Shown one piece after another: positions 19,390 through 28,475 of a DNA stretch of 64,000 bases. Made by a program: the position numbers and the translations under genes. This DNA comes from Geobacter sp. (lineage in GTDB: Bacteria; Desulfobacterota; Desulfuromonadia; Geobacterales; Geobacteraceae), in the NCBI GenBank assembly GCA_003490025.1, contig DNJC01000006.1, forward strand, positions 6,658 to 70,657, read 5' to 3'. Below the pieces are notes generated by a model. That model was given only the letters and a program-made list of their open reading frames with translations. It was not told the origin of the DNA and did no database searches. The stretch's first letter is position 1. Every line of letters begins with the position of its first letter.

Positions 19390-20142
19390 ATGCGGCTTGA
19401 TTACAGCGAGAAGATCGGGGCACTGCGGGAGAAGGTTGTCGAACGCAAACCCGCGCAGAAGAACAGGCCGCGCAAGGAGCCGATGGGGCTCTTCGCGCTC
19501 GTCGCCCTGGTCGCGCTTCTGGTCGGGACCTACGGCGCCGGAGTGCTGACAGGGTGGTTCATTTTCAAGCGGGGTGGCAATACCGCGAAAGGGGCCCCTG
19601 CCGCAGCCGTGCAGCAGGCAAAGCCGTCCGAGCCGGCCCCGCCGGGGCAGCCCGCTCTTCCGCCCGCCGAAACGCCGCTCACCTTCTACAAGACGCTCCC
19701 GTCCGGGGGGCAGCATGTCATCGGCAGCGGACTGAACCTGAAAAAGGCGGAGCCGGTCCAGCCCCGAACCGCCCAGGCTCCCGCTCCGGCCGCCGCTGCC
19801 GCGCCTGCCGCGCCGGCCGCGCCGGCCGCGCCGGTTCCCCACGCCGCTGCCGCGGCTCCCGCTGCTCCCGCCGCCCCGGTACCCCAGGCGGTCAAGCCGG
19901 CCGAAGCGAAACGCGAGGGTGGCGCCCGGTATCTGGTCCAGCTCGCCTCCTACCGTGACAAGCGCGAGGCCGAAGCCGCGCAGGCGAAGCTCAGCGCGAA
20001 GGGGGTCGCCGCCTACCTGGTGGAATCGAAGCTCCAGGACAAGGTGTGGTACCGCTTGAGGGTCGGCAGGCACCTTTCCAAGGGAGAGGCCGATGCGCTG
20101 GCAGGGAAGTCCGGGAGCGGGGCCGCCGTGCTTGCTGAGTAG
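19390..20142 (+). CDS. SPOR-domain membrane protein
   Basis: A 250-residue protein with a cytoplasmic N-terminus, one membrane segment (residues about 37-57, LFALVALVALLVGTYGAG), a long Ala/Pro-rich periplasmic linker with AAPAAPAAP-type low complexity, and a C-terminal SPOR domain (about 176-245, RYLVQLASYRDKREAEAA ... WYRLRVG). SPOR domains bind denuded peptidoglycan at division sites. With the FtsB-like gene nearby, a cell-division role is likely. The start ATG at 19390 follows GGGGGGCTGCC. Confidence 0.88.
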   Translation: MRLDYSEKIGALREKVVERKPAQKNRPRKEPMGLFALVALVALLVGTYGAGVLTGWFIFKRGGNTAKGAPAAAVQQAKPSEPAPPGQPALPPAETPLTFYKTLPSGGQHVIGSGLNLKKAEPVQPRTAQAPAPAAAAAPAAPAAPAAPVPHAAAAAPAAPAAPVPQAVKPAEAKREGGARYLVQLASYRDKREAEAAQAKLSAKGVAAYLVESKLQDKVWYRLRVGRHLSKGEADALAGKSGSGAAVLAE

Positions 20143-20213
20143 TCTTTTTCCCCCCCGCGGATGGTTTTTTTCCCGTCCCGATGCTACAGTTATCCCTTAT
20201 CGGGGAAGAGGCT

Positions 20214-21056
20214 ATGGAGAAAAGGAAAAAACTGGGCGAAATCCTTGTCGAGAAGGGGACCCTGACCGAGAAGACGGTCGAGCGGATGCTCGCGCTTTCC
20301 AGGCGGCTCAACAAGCGCTTCGGGACGGTCCTCGAGGATGTCGGACTGATCGACGGCGAGGAACTGGCCGCGGCTCTCGCCACGCAGTACAGCTGCAGGG
20401 TGGTCAGCAACTTTGCCGGCTACTCCTACTCTCCTGAGCTCCTCGCCACCATCTCGGTGGACGTGGCGATGCAGAACAACCTCTTCCCGCTGAAACTCGA
20501 CAACAAGAGGCTGGCGCTGGCGATGGCCGACCCGACCGAGACGCGTGTGGTGCGCAACATCGCCGCCAACAACGATCTCACCATCACACCGTTCATCGCG
20601 ACCAGGAAGGAGATCTACGCTGCCATCTGCAGGAACTACCTGCAAAAGGAGATCTCCGTCTCCTCGGCGCAGACGGTTCTCGTGGTCGACGACGACAAGA
20701 TGATGAGCACGATGTTCGGCGACTTTCTCTCCAAAAAGGGGTACCGCGTCATCCTCGCCGCGGACGGGCTCGAGGCGTACAAGGCGGTCCTGACCGAGAG
20801 GCCGCAGGTGATCCTGACGGACCTGATGATGCCCAAGCTGGACGGATACGGGCTCTTCGACGCGCTGCGCGTGGTCCCGGAGTTGAACCACATCCCGGTC
20901 ATCCTGATCACGAGTTCTCTCAAGGTCGAGGACGAGGTGAAGGCGTTCGAGCGCGGTTTTTTCGATTTCATCGAAAAGCCGGTCAGGGAAGGAACCCTGC
21001 TCATGAGGGTGAAGAGGGCTCTGCTGTTTCACGACAGGAAATACCAGCTCACCTGA
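20214..21056 (+). CDS. MshEN-domain/receiver fusion protein
   Basis: A 280-residue protein. Residues about 1-155 resemble the T2SSE N-terminal (MshEN) domain, with two tandem motifs, [20 protein letters not shown] and [20 protein letters not shown], the kind that binds cyclic di-GMP in MshE. Residues about 158-278 form a CheY-like receiver with VVDDD and the phosphoacceptor Asp in [14 protein letters not shown] of FIEKPV is also present. There is no ATPase or DNA-binding part. It probably integrates phosphorylation with c-di-GMP, perhaps for pili or motility. The ATG at 20214 is chosen over 20181 because the conserved domain starts there. Confidence 0.82.
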   Translation: MEKRKKLGEILVEKGTLTEKTVERMLALSRRLNKRFGTVLEDVGLIDGEELAAALATQYSCRVVSNFAGYSYSPELLATISVDVAMQNNLFPLKLDNKRLALAMADPTETRVVRNIAANNDLTITPFIATRKEIYAAICRNYLQKEISVSSAQTVLVVDDDKMMSTMFGDFLSKKGYRVILAADGLEAYKAVLTERPQVILTDLMMPKLDGYGLFDALRVVPELNHIPVILITSSLKVEDEVKAFERGFFDFIEKPVREGTLLMRVKRALLFHDRKYQLT

Positions 21057-21138
21057 CCTGGAATCGCCGGACGGTAGATGCGGCACACCGACCCTCCAGA
21101 GCTTTCGCGCTGGAGGTATTTCTTTGCAGGGGTATCCC

Positions 21139-21324
21139 ATGAGTCCGATCCTTACCGTCAAATGTCCGAAGTGCCACAAGGAGGCATCCCTGGTGGACAA
21201 CCCCTATCGCCCGTTCTGTTCCAAACGGTGCAAGATGATCGACCTCGGCACCTGGGCGGACGAGGGGTATCGCATCCCCGGGGAAAGGGCCCCCCAGGAC
21301 GAGGACGATTCCGACGAGTCCTGA
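21139..21324 (+). CDS. yacG: YacG-family zinc-binding protein (DNA gyrase inhibitor)
   Basis: A 61-residue protein from ATG 21139. The zinc ligands are in [10 protein letters not shown] and [19 protein letters not shown], the YacG signature. E. coli YacG binds zinc and inhibits DNA gyrase. The C-terminal tail is acidic. An upstream TTG at 21124 would add five residues but no conserved sequence. gltX follows after about 55 bases, so co-transcription is likely. Confidence 0.88.
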   Translation: MSPILTVKCPKCHKEASLVDNPYRPFCSKRCKMIDLGTWADEGYRIPGERAPQDEDDSDES

Positions 21325-21379
21325 TGCAACAAACTTTTTTTGCAACCATGCAATGATCACCAAAGCAAAGGAGCCATTC

Positions 21380-22780
21380 ATGTCACAGGTACGTCTCCGT
21401 TTCGCGCCGAGTCCCACCGGTTTTCTCCATGTCGGGGGTGCGCGTACGGCCCTTTTCAACTGGCTTTTGGCCAGGAAACAGAACGGGAAATTCATCCTCC
21501 GCATCGAGGACACCGACGTGGCCAGGTCCACCCAGCAGTCCGTCGACGCCATTCTCGAGGGGATGACCTGGCTCGGGCTCGACTGGGACGAGGGGCCGTT
21601 CTACCAGTCGGACAACTTCCCGCTCTACAAGGAGTACGTACAGAAGCTTCTGGACGCCGGCAAGGCGTACAAGTGCTACTGCAGCGCGGAAGAACTGGAG
21701 GCCAAGCGCGAGAAGGCGCTTCAGGAGGGGGGCAAGCCCAAGTACGACGGCACCTGCAGGAACCTGCCGCCGGCGGAAGACGGCAGGCCCTACGTGGTCC
21801 GCTTCAAGGCGCCGCAGGAGGGGAGCACCTCCTGGAACGACCTGATCAAGGGGAGGATCTCCTTCGAGAACGCTGAACTGGATGACCTGATCATCCAGAG
21901 GACCGACGGCACCCCCACCTACAACTTCGTGGTGGTCATCGACGACGCGACCATGGGAATCACCACCGTCATCCGCGGCGACGACCATGTCAACAACACG
22001 CCGCGCCAGATCCTTCTTTACGAGGCGCTGGAGGTGCCGGTCCCGGCCTTCGCCCACGTCCCGATGATCCTCGGCGCCGACAAGGCGAGGCTCTCCAAGC
22101 GCCACGGAGCCACCTCGGTCATGGCCTATCGCGACATGGGCTTTCTCCCCGAGGCCCTGGTGAACTACCTGGTGCGGCTCGGCTGGAGCTGCGGCGACGA
22201 GGAGATATTCTCGCTCGACGACCTGATCCAGAAATTCTCCATCGAGAACGTCGGCCGTTCCGCCGGCGTCTTCAACACCGAGAAGCTCCTCTGGCTCAAC
22301 GCGCACTACATCAAGAACGGGGATGTGAAGCGTCTGGCCGGTCTTCTGGTCCCCTTCATGAAGGAGCGCGGCGTCGATCCTGAGAAAGGTCCGGAACTCT
22401 CCGCCGTGGTGAAAACGCTGCTGGAGAGGGCCAAGACGATGCTGGAACTGGCGGACGGCGCCCTCTTTTACTACCAGGAGGAGCTTGCCTACGACGAGAA
22501 GGGGGTCGCCAAGTTCTTCAACGCCGACACCGCGGGACTCCTGACCCTGTTGGTCGACAAGCTCTCCGGAGTCGAGCGGCTCGACGCTCCCTCCATCGAG
22601 GCTGTCTTCAAGGAGATCTGCGAGGAGAAGGGGATAAAGCTCGGCCAGATCGGCCCGGCCGTAAGGCTCGCGCTTTCCGGCTCCACCGCTTCTCCCGGCA
22701 TTTACGAGATGATCGAGGTGCTGGGTCTGGACGAGACCAGGACCCGCATCCAGCGCGCCATTAAGCAGCTGGTCGGCTGA
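21380..22780 (+). CDS. gltX: Glutamyl-tRNA synthetase
   Basis: A 466-residue class I synthetase charging tRNA-Glu (possibly also tRNA-Gln where an amidotransferase is present). The HIGH region is [20 protein letters not shown] near residue 9 and KMSKS is [13 protein letters not shown] near residue 236. The C-terminal anticodon-binding domain is complete. The ATG at 21380 is preferred because AAAGGAG lies upstream and the conserved N-terminus [10 protein letters not shown] follows directly; 21353 would add nine residues. A clear terminator follows the stop. Confidence 0.96.
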   Translation: MSQVRLRFAPSPTGFLHVGGARTALFNWLLARKQNGKFILRIEDTDVARSTQQSVDAILEGMTWLGLDWDEGPFYQSDNFPLYKEYVQKLLDAGKAYKCYCSAEELEAKREKALQEGGKPKYDGTCRNLPPAEDGRPYVVRFKAPQEGSTSWNDLIKGRISFENAELDDLIIQRTDGTPTYNFVVVIDDATMGITTVIRGDDHVNNTPRQILLYEALEVPVPAFAHVPMILGADKARLSKRHGATSVMAYRDMGFLPEALVNYLVRLGWSCGDEEIFSLDDLIQKFSIENVGRSAGVFNTEKLLWLNAHYIKNGDVKRLAGLLVPFMKERGVDPEKGPELSAVVKTLLERAKTMLELADGALFYYQEELAYDEKGVAKFFNADTAGLLTLLVDKLSGVERLDAPSIEAVFKEICEEKGIKLGQIGPAVRLALSGSTASPGIYEMIEVLGLDETRTRIQRAIKQLVG

Positions 22781-22814
22781 TACGCGACGGACGGTACAGG
22801 CAGTATTAATAAAA

Positions 22815-22853
22815 GGGAGGACGCCATTAGTAAAGAGGCGTCCTCCTTTTTTG
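22815..22853 (+). terminator. Rho-independent terminator of gltX
   Basis: GGGAGGACGCC pairs with GGCGTCCTCC across a 12-base loop and is followed by TTTTTTGTTTT, 35 bases after the gltX stop. Confidence 0.9.
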
Positions 22854-22907
22854 TTTTGGCCCCATCCCCACCCCGTCCTTGCCCTTGAAGGGGAGTGGGC
22901 TTTTATT

Positions 22908-23049
22908 GTTCCTACGCTCCAGCGTGGGAACACATTTGCATGACGCTCCCGCGTCAGGTTTTCTTTATTGACGGTTCTTGCAGATAGCAACCTTTGGCTG
23001 ACGCTGGAGCGTCAGGGGCTTTGCGTTCCCACGCTGGAGCGTAGGAACG
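22908..23049. repeat. Nested palindromic repeat, GTTCCCACGCTGGAGCGTAGGAAC type
   Basis: The left half is GTTCCTACGCTCC-AGCGTGGGAAC then TGACGCTCCCGCGTCA; the right half is TGACGCTGGAGCGTCA then GTTCCCACGCTGG-AGCGTAGGAAC. Each element is itself palindromic, and the whole is a 142-bp inverted repeat. Related copies are at 39049-39074 (CGTTCCCAAGCTCCGGCTTG) and 57805-57852. The remaining 22781-23110 stretch holds the gltX terminator and a short GC-rich repeat but no gene. Confidence 0.8.
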
Positions 23050-23111
23050 ATGGATCAAGGGGGACTTTCTGCGGCGGAACGTTGACCTATTCGGCTTTTG
23101 AGAGGAGGGAC

Positions 23112-23150
23112 AAAAAAATAGGCCTGCAGGCGGACGGGCCGCTGCAGGCC
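23112..23150 (-). terminator. Rho-independent terminator of the ferredoxin gene
   Basis: Read on the minus strand, GGCCTGCAGCGG pairs with CCGCCTGCAGGCC around a five-base loop and is followed by TATTTTTTTG, about 30 bases past the ferredoxin stop codon. Confidence 0.88.
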
Positions 23151-23178
23151 ATGGCATTACATGAATCTTGTGGTTTTC

Positions 23179-23346
23179 TTAGGCCGAGATTGCGCTCACC
23201 GGGCAGGTGTCTACGCAAGCGCCGCAGTCGATGCAGGTGTCTGCAGCGATGGTCCTTTTGCTGCCAGCCTCGCTGATTGCGTTGACCGGGCAGGAATCGT
23301 CACAGGCGCCGCAGTTGATGCATTCGTCGCTGATGGTATGTGCCAA
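23179..23346 (-). CDS. 2x[4Fe-4S] ferredoxin
   Basis: A 55-residue clostridial-type ferredoxin with two four-cysteine sets, CINCGACDDSCP and CIDCGACVDTCP, each ligating one cubane. It is a low-potential cytoplasmic electron carrier. The start is taken as TTG at 23346 because the upstream bases AAGGAGGTG form a near-perfect ribosome site six bases before it; an in-frame ATG at 23364 would place that site inside the coding region. It is a single-gene unit, divergent from ackA. Confidence 0.92.
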   Translation of the reverse strand: MAHTISDECINCGACDDSCPVNAISEAGSKRTIAADTCIDCGACVDTCPVSAISA

Positions 23347-23457
23347 AGTATTCACCTCCTTCATCTGGTGTTTAAAGTCCCTGGGAAACTAACATAAGGC
23401 CAGAAAAAAGTCCACCATAAAGCTACCCCTGTTTTGGCCTTTCGAGGGAGAAAAATC

Positions 23458-23486
23458 TTGAACTGTGGGCCACTCTACTGTATATA
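23458..23486 (+). promoter_or_regulatory. Probable sigma-70 promoter of ackA
   Basis: TTGAAC (-35) and TATATA (-10) are separated by 17 bases, about 90 bases upstream of the ackA start. The match to consensus is good, but transcription from it is inferred. Confidence 0.55.
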
Positions 23487-23575
23487 TAAAATCAAGTTCT
23501 ATTTATGTCCTTTTTACCTCTGGCGAAATAACGCGTATACACTGGGAAAACTACAATTAGGGGGGATGCTAATCG

Positions 23576-24841
23576 ATGGATATACTGGCGCTTAACTGCG
23601 GGAGTTCTTCGGTAAAATACCAGTTGTTTGACTGGGATAAAAAAGTGGTTGTCGCTAAGGGGATGGTAGAGCGCGTTGTCATCGGCGACTCCTTCATCCT
23701 GCACGAAGTTCCCGGGCGCGAAACCTACCGCGAAGACTCGGACTGCCCTGACCACAAGACCGCAGTCGACCTTATCCTGCGCACGCTGACCTCCCCTCAG
23801 CACGGCGTGCTTCAGGACATCAAACAGATCTCGGCCGTTGGCCACCGCGTGGTGCACGGGGGGGAGAAATTCACCAAGTCGGTCCTGATCGACGCCGAGG
23901 TGCTGGAGGCGGTCACCGAGGTGCAGCATCTGGCGCCTTTGCACAACCCGCCCAACATCGCCGGCATCGAGGGGGCGATGGCCGTTCTCCCCGGCGTGCC
24001 GCAGATAGCGATTTTCGATACCGCATTCCATCAGACCATGCCCGAGCATGCCTACCTCTATCCGCTTCCCTACGAGTGGTACGAGAAGTACGGCGTGAGG
24101 CGTTACGGCTTCCATGGCACCTCGCACCTTTACGTTTCGAAGAGGATCGCCGCCATCCTGGCCAAGCCGGCCAACGAGTGCAACGTCATCACCATGCACA
24201 TCGGCAACGGTGTTTCCCATTGCGCCATCAAGAACGGGGTGTCGGTGGATACCAGCATGGGGCTCACGCCGCTCGAAGGGGCGATGATGGGTACGCGTTG
24301 CGGCGACATCGACCCGGCGATCCCGGCTTTCATGATGCAGAAGGAGAACCTCTCCGCCAAGGAGATCGACTCCATCCTCAATAAGAAAAGCGGCGTCATC
24401 GGCGTCACCGGGCGGTTCACCGACCGCCGCGACGTCATCGAGAATGCCGAAGCGGGTGACCGTCTCTGCGCCCTGGCGCTCGACATCGAGGCGTACCGTC
24501 TGAAGAAGTACATCGGGACCTATCTGGCAGTGGTCGGGAGGCTCGATGCGGTGGTATTCACCGCCGGGGTAGGGGAGATGGGTGCACCGATCAGGGCGCG
24601 TGCCCTCGAAGGGCTGGAGCATGTCGGCATCGTCGTCGACCCCGCCCGTAACGCCTCCGCCATGACCAGGAAGCGCGAGACCCTGATCACCACCGACGAC
24701 TCGCCGGTGAAGGTGTACGTGATACCGACCGACGAGGAGCTGGTATTCACCGAGGACGTTGCAGCCATCCTGGACGGCAGCTACACCGACCACATGAACT
24801 TCGAGTACAGCTTCTCCAAGGCGGATTTCGTCAGGAAGTAG
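23576..24841 (+). CDS. ackA: Acetate kinase
   Basis: A 421-residue ASKHA-fold kinase that interconverts acetate and acetyl phosphate with ATP. The two PROSITE-type signatures are visible as LALNCGSSSVKYQL at the N-terminus and a histidine/glycine-rich segment with GHRVVHGGEKF near residue 86; RYGFHGTSHLY near residue 176 and GVGEMGAPIR near 332 are also typical. With the convergent pta gene it lets the cell activate acetate to acetyl-CoA or make ATP from acetyl-CoA. GGGGGGATG lies upstream of the ATG. Confidence 0.96.
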   Translation: MDILALNCGSSSVKYQLFDWDKKVVVAKGMVERVVIGDSFILHEVPGRETYREDSDCPDHKTAVDLILRTLTSPQHGVLQDIKQISAVGHRVVHGGEKFTKSVLIDAEVLEAVTEVQHLAPLHNPPNIAGIEGAMAVLPGVPQIAIFDTAFHQTMPEHAYLYPLPYEWYEKYGVRRYGFHGTSHLYVSKRIAAILAKPANECNVITMHIGNGVSHCAIKNGVSVDTSMGLTPLEGAMMGTRCGDIDPAIPAFMMQKENLSAKEIDSILNKKSGVIGVTGRFTDRRDVIENAEAGDRLCALALDIEAYRLKKYIGTYLAVVGRLDAVVFTAGVGEMGAPIRARALEGLEHVGIVVDPARNASAMTRKRETLITTDDSPVKVYVIPTDEELVFTEDVAAILDGSYTDHMNFEYSFSKADFVRK

Positions 24842-24861
24842 GGCGGAGCAAAAGGAACAGC

Positions 24862-24895
24862 AAAAGGCCGGCAGGGTTTCCCCTGCCGGCCTTTT
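24862..24895. terminator. Bidirectional terminator between ackA and pta
   Basis: AAAAGGCCGGCAGGG-TTTC-CCCTGCCGGCCTTTT is a perfect hairpin flanked by A and T runs, so it can stop transcription of both convergent genes. Confidence 0.9.
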
Positions 24896-24900
24896 GCGTC

Positions 24901-24945
24901 TTTGATCGGACGGATCCGTCGGATCGGACTGGATCGGACCGATCC
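24901..24945. repeat. GATCGGAC short repeats
   Basis: The sequence holds three GATCGGAC units and overlapping palindromes such as GATCGGACGGATCCGTCGGATC in two parts, between the ackA/pta terminator and the end of pta. Function unknown. Confidence 0.6.
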
Positions 24946-24953
24946 TTGGTGCC

Positions 24954-25955
24954 TTAGCCTTGCGCCTGCACGGCCGTGATGGCGGTGACGTCGATGATGT
25001 CCTGGATGGAGCAGCCGCGGGAGAGGTCGTTCACCGGCTTGGCGAGACCCTGGATGACCGGGCCGATGGCCTTGGCGCCTGCGATGCGCTCCACGAGCTT
25101 GTAGGCGATGTTGCCGGCGTCGAGAGTCGGGAAGACCAGGACGTTGGCGCGCCCGGCTACGTTGCTCCCAGGTGCCTTCTTGCCGCCTACCGCGGGAATC
25201 AGCGCCGCGTCGGCCTGCAGCTCGCCGTCGATGTCCAACTCGGGGTCCATCCCCTTGGCGATCTCAAGGGCCTTCAGCACCTTGTCCGCATCGGGGTGGG
25301 ATGCGCTCCCCTTGGTGGAGAAGGAGAGCATGGCGACCCGCGCCGGCACGTCGAGAAACGCCTTGCAGTTCCTGGCGGTCGCGATGGCGATCTCGGCGAG
25401 CGCCTGAGCATCGGGGTTCGGGTTCACCGCGCAGTCGGCAAAGAGCAGGACGCCTTCCTCGCCGAAGGTCGGGGTCTTGGTGGCCATCAGGAAGAAGGAG
25501 GAAACGGTCTTGATGCCGGGGGCGGGGCCTACCGTCTGGAAGGCGGCGCGCAGCACGTCTCCGGTGGTGCCGGTAGCGCCGGCGACTTCGCCGTCCGCGT
25601 CCCCCTCGCGCACCATCATGCCGGCGAAATAGAGGTTGTCTTTCCCGCAGAGGAGTTCACGCGCCTGCTCGCTGGTCAGCCCCTTCGACTTCCGGAGTTC
25701 GACGAGCTTTTCCACGTATTCGCCGAGTTTGGCGGCGGTCGCGGGCTCGATGATCTCGACACCGGCCAGGTCGACGCCCTTCTCCGTGGCGGTGGCTTTA
25801 ATCGCTTCGGCGTTGCCAAGAAGCACGATTTTAGCCAAACCTTGTTCCACAATATTCTGGGCCGCGAACAGCATCCTCTCGTCGTAGCTCTCCGGCAGGA
25901 CGATGGTCTTCAGGTGCGTGCGCGCCTTCTCTTTAATCTTCTTCACTAACGGCAT
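24954..25955 (-). CDS. pta: Phosphate acetyltransferase
   Basis: A 333-residue short-form Pta that interconverts acetyl-CoA and acetyl phosphate. Family features include [14 protein letters not shown] near residue 15, [18 protein letters not shown] near 133, and [21 protein letters not shown] near 253. It lacks the N-terminal regulatory domain of long enteric Pta. The ATG at 25955 is chosen because GGAGGG lies seven bases before it; an upstream ATG at 25970 has no such site. It pairs functionally with ackA, which is convergent. Confidence 0.95.
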   Translation of the reverse strand: MPLVKKIKEKARTHLKTIVLPESYDERMLFAAQNIVEQGLAKIVLLGNAEAIKATATEKGVDLAGVEIIEPATAAKLGEYVEKLVELRKSKGLTSEQARELLCGKDNLYFAGMMVREGDADGEVAGATGTTGDVLRAAFQTVGPAPGIKTVSSFFLMATKTPTFGEEGVLLFADCAVNPNPDAQALAEIAIATARNCKAFLDVPARVAMLSFSTKGSASHPDADKVLKALEIAKGMDPELDIDGELQADAALIPAVGGKKAPGSNVAGRANVLVFPTLDAGNIAYKLVERIAGAKAIGPVIQGLAKPVNDLSRGCSIQDIIDVTAITAVQAQG

Positions 25956-26044
25956 ACGATCCCTCCACATTAGATTTCTAAAACCGTGTTAGGTTTATAA
26001 CGCAGCAGGTTTGATCGGTCAATAAAAAAGACCAATTTCGACGA

Positions 26045-26542
26045 TTAAAGGGGGAGGGGAGTGCCGCATTCCTCGGGGTCGCCTTGCAGTTTGGCAACTG
26101 CGTGAGGCACGGCTGCCCAGACGAAGCCGATGTTCTCCGTGGCGCCCCTGGGGCTGCCGGGGAGGTTGATGATGAGGGTGTTCTTGCGGATTCCGGCGAC
26201 GGCACGGGAGATGATGGCGTGCGGCGTCTTCTTCAGGCTCTCCATGCGCATCACCTCGCCGAAACCTGGCAGCAGGCGCTCCACGACGCGCTCGGTCGCC
26301 TCGGGGGTGACGTCCCGCGGCGACACCCCGGTGCCGCCGGTAGTGAGGATCAGGTCGAACCGGCCGCTGTCGGCCCATTCGGTCAGCTTCTCAGAGATCA
26401 AGAGGCCGTCGTCAGGGATGACGTCGGTGCAGGTGACCTCGACGCCACGCTCCTCCAACCACCCCTTCAGCGCAGGCCCGCTCCCGTCGGCTCTCTCGCC
26501 GGTTGAACAGCGGTCGCTCAGTGTCAGTATGGCTGCACGCAT
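26045..26542 (-). CDS. mog: Molybdopterin adenylyltransferase (MogA/MoaB family)
   Basis: A 165-residue MoCF-fold protein that adenylylates molybdopterin before metal insertion by MoeA. Seen motifs are ILTLSDRCSTGERADGSGP near residue 5, DLILTTGGTGVSPRDVTPEA near 64 and NLPGSPRGATEN near 126. RBS AAAGGAGA precedes the ATG. It is the last gene of the moeA-moaC-mog unit, 48 bases after moaC. Confidence 0.92.
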   Translation of the reverse strand: MRAAILTLSDRCSTGERADGSGPALKGWLEERGVEVTCTDVIPDDGLLISEKLTEWADSGRFDLILTTGGTGVSPRDVTPEATERVVERLLPGFGEVMRMESLKKTPHAIISRAVAGIRKNTLIINLPGSPRGATENIGFVWAAVPHAVAKLQGDPEECGTPLPL

Positions 26543-26559
26543 GTACTCTCCTTTAAAAT

Positions 26560-26586
26560 CCGGTGGACCCGGTGGACCCGGTGGAC
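26560..26586. repeat. 9-bp tandem repeat (CCGGTGGAC x3)
   Basis: Three perfect copies of CCGGTGGAC lie in the short gap between moaC and mog. Confidence 0.85.
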
Positions 26587-26590
26587 TTAT

Positions 26591-27067
26591 CTAAACTTCT
26601 CTTTGGTAGACGCCGCTTTTGCCGCCTTCCTTGTAGTGGAGCTTCACGTCGGAGATCACTATCCCCTTGTCGCTTCCCTTGCACATGTCGTACACGGTCA
26701 GCGCCGCTACGGCTGCGGCGGCCATCGCCTCCATCTCCACGCCGGTCCGCTCGAAGGCGCGCACCGTTGCCTTGACCTCGATCCGCCCCCCTGCCTCGTC
26801 GACCTCAAAATCTACCGCCACATGGTGCAGGGCGAGCGGGTGGGAAAGGGGGATCAACTCGCAGGTCTTCTTGGCCCCGCCGATCCCGGCGATCCGGGCG
26901 ACACCCAGGACGTCCCCCTTGGCAACCCGCCCCGAAACGATGGACTGCACCGTCTCAGGCTTGAGCGTGAGTACCGCGCCGGCTATCGCCGTCCGCATGG
27001 TGGGGGTCTTCTGGCTGACATCGACCATGATGGCGTTTCCGCTTGCATCGAAGTGATTGAACGACAT
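26591..27067 (-). CDS. moaC: Cyclic pyranopterin monophosphate synthase MoaC
   Basis: A 158-residue protein that with MoaA makes cyclic pyranopterin monophosphate from GTP, the first step of molybdenum cofactor synthesis. Conserved segments include GVARIAGIGGAKKTCELIPL near residue 55, SHPLALHHV near 75, and the MoaC region with AALTVYDMCKGSDKGI near 121. It starts one base after the moeA stop, so the two are tightly coupled. Confidence 0.95.
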   Translation of the reverse strand: MSFNHFDASGNAIMVDVSQKTPTMRTAIAGAVLTLKPETVQSIVSGRVAKGDVLGVARIAGIGGAKKTCELIPLSHPLALHHVAVDFEVDEAGGRIEVKATVRAFERTGVEMEAMAAAAVAALTVYDMCKGSDKGIVISDVKLHYKEGGKSGVYQREV

Positions 27068-27068
27068 G

Positions 27069-28280
27069 TTAAGCCTCCATTTCCAGGGTTTGGTCGAGTA
27101 TGTGCAGATCCACTTCCTCGCCTGCCTTGAACTCGGTACGGTCGGCAGGAAGCAGGGCTAGGGCGTTGCAGCGGAGCATGGTCTTGAGGATCCCGGTGTT
27201 CTGGTCGCCGGAGGTGCTGGCGATGTGCCTGCCGTCCTCGATGGTGACATGCACCCTGAGAAAGTTCAGCTTGCCGGCCTTCTTCTTCGCGCCTTCCTTC
27301 AGATAGCCGCGCACCGTCCGCCGGAACGGTTTCTCGTGCCCCATCATCCTCAGGATGGCCGGGCGTGCGAACTCCTCGAAGGTGATCATCGTGGAAACCG
27401 GGTTGCCGGGGAGGGAGAATACCGGGACCTTCCCTTTCAGGGCGAATGCAGTCGGACCGCCGGGCTTGATGCCGGGCTTCCAGAACTGCTCGACCACGCC
27501 GAGTTCCGCAAGTACCTCGCGGACCAGGTCCCTGTCCCCTGCGGATACGCCGGCGGAAGTCACCAGGACATCCGCCTTCAGCCCCTCGCTGAGAAGAGCC
27601 AGGTGGCTTTCCTTGTTGTCCCTGGCGATGCCGAGGATCACCGGATCCGCGCCGCACTGCTTCACCGCGGCGGCGACTGCCAGCGTGTTGCTGTTGACGA
27701 TCTGGCTATCTTTCGGTTCGGTGCCGACCTCGACCAGTTCGTCCCCCGTCGAGAGGATCGCCACCCGCACCTTGCGGTAGACCGGGACCAGCATCGCGGA
27801 GAAGGAGGCGAGCAGGCTCACCTGGGGAGGGCCGATGACCGTTCCCTTGGCAACGACAGGCTCGCCGCAGGCGACGTCCTCTCCCTTGAAGCGTATGTGG
27901 TCGTTCTTCCTGACCTGGTGCAGCAGTTTCACCGTCTCGGCCCCGGCCTCTGTTTCCTCGATCGGAACCACGGCGTCGGCGCCCGGGGGGATGGGGGCTC
28001 CCGTCATGATCCTGGCGGCACACCCCGGCGCCACCATGTCATCGGAACTCACACCGGCCGGTATGTAATCGGTGACCTTCAGGATGACGCCGGGCGAGCA
28101 GTCTGCGCTCCTGACGGCGAACCCGTCCATCGCGGAGTTGTCCCAGCGCGGCATGTCCTTGGGCGCGGCGAAATCTTCAGCCAGGACCCGCCCGACGGCC
28201 TCGAGGAGGAGTACCCGCTCAACCCCCGCCGGGGCGACTTTCTCCAGGATGATGCGCCTGGCTTCCTCATAGTTTGTCAT
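27069..28280 (-). CDS. moeA: Molybdopterin molybdenumtransferase MoeA
   Basis: A 403-residue protein that inserts molybdate into adenylylated molybdopterin. Motifs: LPRWDNSAMDGFAV-like segment (MPRWDNSAMDGFAVR near residue 44), RIMTGAPIPPGADAVV near 89, and the MoCF domain TSAGVSAGDRDLV near 245 with SLPGNPVSTMITFEEF near 290. A typical C-terminal MoeA domain follows. It leads the moeA-moaC-mog operon, and a structured leader with its own terminator stands in front of the start codon. Confidence 0.95.
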   Translation of the reverse strand: MTNYEEARRIILEKVAPAGVERVLLLEAVGRVLAEDFAAPKDMPRWDNSAMDGFAVRSADCSPGVILKVTDYIPAGVSSDDMVAPGCAARIMTGAPIPPGADAVVPIEETEAGAETVKLLHQVRKNDHIRFKGEDVACGEPVVAKGTVIGPPQVSLLASFSAMLVPVYRKVRVAILSTGDELVEVGTEPKDSQIVNSNTLAVAAAVKQCGADPVILGIARDNKESHLALLSEGLKADVLVTSAGVSAGDRDLVREVLAELGVVEQFWKPGIKPGGPTAFALKGKVPVFSLPGNPVSTMITFEEFARPAILRMMGHEKPFRRTVRGYLKEGAKKKAGKLNFLRVHVTIEDGRHIASTSGDQNTGILKTMLRCNALALLPADRTEFKAGEEVDLHILDQTLEMEA

Positions 28281-28302
28281 GACTACCTCGTGTTCCTGTT
28301 GT

Positions 28303-28475
28303 GATCAAAATAAAAAAGGCCCGCTCCAATAGGAGAGGACCCCGGTCACCGTTACGGCGGGAGTTTCTCCTTTCCAAAAGGGAGGCGGCGCCGTTTCCGG
28401 CAGCACCCAATGGCCGGGGCCTCGTGGGGAAATTCCCTTTAGCCGACCCAAGCTCGGAGACGAACAATTTGTTCC
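28303..28475 (-). ncRNA. Structured leader of moeA, probable molybdenum cofactor riboswitch
   Basis: Read on the minus strand, the leader contains several stems, including GCCG-GAAA-CGGC with a GNRA-type tetraloop next to GCCGCCTCCC, and CCTTTTGGAAAGG. It ends in a rho-independent terminator about 30 bases before the moeA start. Its place in front of a Moco biosynthesis operon and its multi-stem build suit the Moco RNA motif, which controls such operons in other proteobacteria. Class assignment is from memory of the motif and context and was not tested with a covariance model; a different attenuator is possible. Confidence 0.5.
28312..28341 (-). terminator. Terminator inside the moeA leader (attenuator)
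   Basis: On the minus strand, GGTCCTCTCC-TATT-GGAGCGGGCC forms a ten-bp stem with one mismatch and one GT pair, followed by TTTTTT. It lies between the leader structure and the moeA ribosome site, the placement expected of a regulated terminator. Confidence 0.8.
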
